Source of the DNA: Microbispora corallina
GTDB taxonomy: Bacteria; Actinomycetota; Actinomycetes; Streptosporangiales; Streptosporangiaceae
Length of the DNA stretch: 64,000 nucleotides
Direction: 5' to 3'
Assembly (NCBI RefSeq): GCF_016863035.1
Contig: NZ_BOOC01000010.1
Location: 1 to 64,000, forward strand
Under the pieces are notes generated by a model. The model had not been told where the DNA came from. It saw only the letters and a list, made by a program, of their open reading frames with translations, and searched no databases. Of this stretch, positions 63,776 through 64,000 are shown piece by piece (positions within the stretch are counted from its first letter, which is position 1; every line of letters starts with the position of its first letter). The position numbers were made by a program, and so were the translations under genes.

Positions 63776-64000
63776 CGATCCGCGTTCTGCTCGCCGACGA
63801 CCAGACACTCGTGCTTGCGGGGCTGCGCACCATCCTGTCGGCCGAACCGGACATGGAGGTCGTCGGCCAGGCCCGCGACGGACAGGAGGCCGTGACGCTC
63901 GCCCGCGACCTCGACCCCGACGTCGTGCTGATGGACATCCGCATGCCCCGGCTGGACGGGCTTGCCGCCGCACGGACGATCCTCGCCGGCGGCTCCCGCA
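63772..64000 (+). CDS. Response regulator, N-terminal part (cut by window end)
   Basis: The first 76 residues are visible: MTIRVLLADDQTLVLAGL, with acidic D9/D10 and phosphoacceptor D55 (DVVLMDIRMPRLDG). This is a receiver domain of the NarL type; the output domain lies outside the window. The GTG start overlaps the kinase stop, so the two are translationally coupled and form a cognate pair. Confidence 0.92.
   Translation, partial: MTIRVLLADDQTLVLAGLRTILSAEPDMEVVGQARDGQEAVTLARDLDPDVVLMDIRMPRLDGLAAARTILAGGSR

Overview
The window looks like a stretch of ordinary chromosome from a high-GC, Gram-positive filamentous actinomycete, probably Streptosporangiales. Supporting signs are very high GC with strong third-position GC bias, frequent GTG/TTG starts, a NucS mismatch endonuclease, a FilP/Scy-like coiled-coil cytoskeletal protein, DUF3039/DUF2017/DUF3352/DUF4230 proteins, the JAMM protease-CysO-CysM cysteine pathway, and secreted CBM2-bearing proteins with Pro/Ser/Thr linkers. 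I see no tRNA, rRNA, IS element, prophage or CRISPR array.

Region 1 (1-11.8 kb): cobalamin adenosyltransferase, a TetR regulator, a four-gene ABC exporter/two-component operon (ATPase, permease, kinase, regulator on the minus strand), nucS, a GNAT enzyme, a sigma factor with a SnoaL-like tail, a 3-hydroxyacyl-CoA dehydrogenase and two alpha/beta hydrolases. Region 2 (11.8-31 kb): a secreted Fn3-Fn3-CBM2 protein, the coiled-coil protein, methylmalonyl-CoA epimerase, thiolase, a MeaB-type GTPase, membrane proteins, a MarR regulator, a subtilase, the isobutyryl-CoA mutase large subunit, a CnoX-like protein, a cytidylate-kinase-like protein, malic enzyme, YqgE and a secreted GH5 mannanase. With the adenosyltransferase, this forms a dispersed B12-dependent acyl-CoA module.

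Region 3 (31-41 kb): TetR plus a divergent MFS exporter, DUF3039, a secreted M43-type metalloprotease, two poorly characterised exported or membrane proteins, a DEAH helicase, and the NAD-salvage pair nicotinamidase/nicotinate phosphoribosyltransferase. Region 4 (41-50 kb): clpS, DUF2017, a JAMM protease, a cysteine leader peptide, cysO, cysM, a 134-bp palindromic element, DUF3352, a thioesterase, and the overlapping murI-MBL-rph-rdgB run.

Region 5 (50-64 kb): a membrane-anchored molybdopterin oxidoreductase, an 802-residue protein ending in a papain-like toxin (glutamine deamidase) domain, an FtsX-type ABC exporter, a two-component system, small membrane proteins, and a large unusual histidine kinase overlapping a response regulator cut by the window edge.

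The observations I would look at first are: the leader peptide and alternative hairpins upstream of cysO; CysO's masked Gly-Gly terminus; a repeat-rich insertion inside a histidine kinase; the orphan Tox-PL protein; a perfect 18-bp palindrome on the icmA promoter; a 15-base sequence shared upstream of both CBM2-protein genes; and the palindromic element at 44.1 kb.
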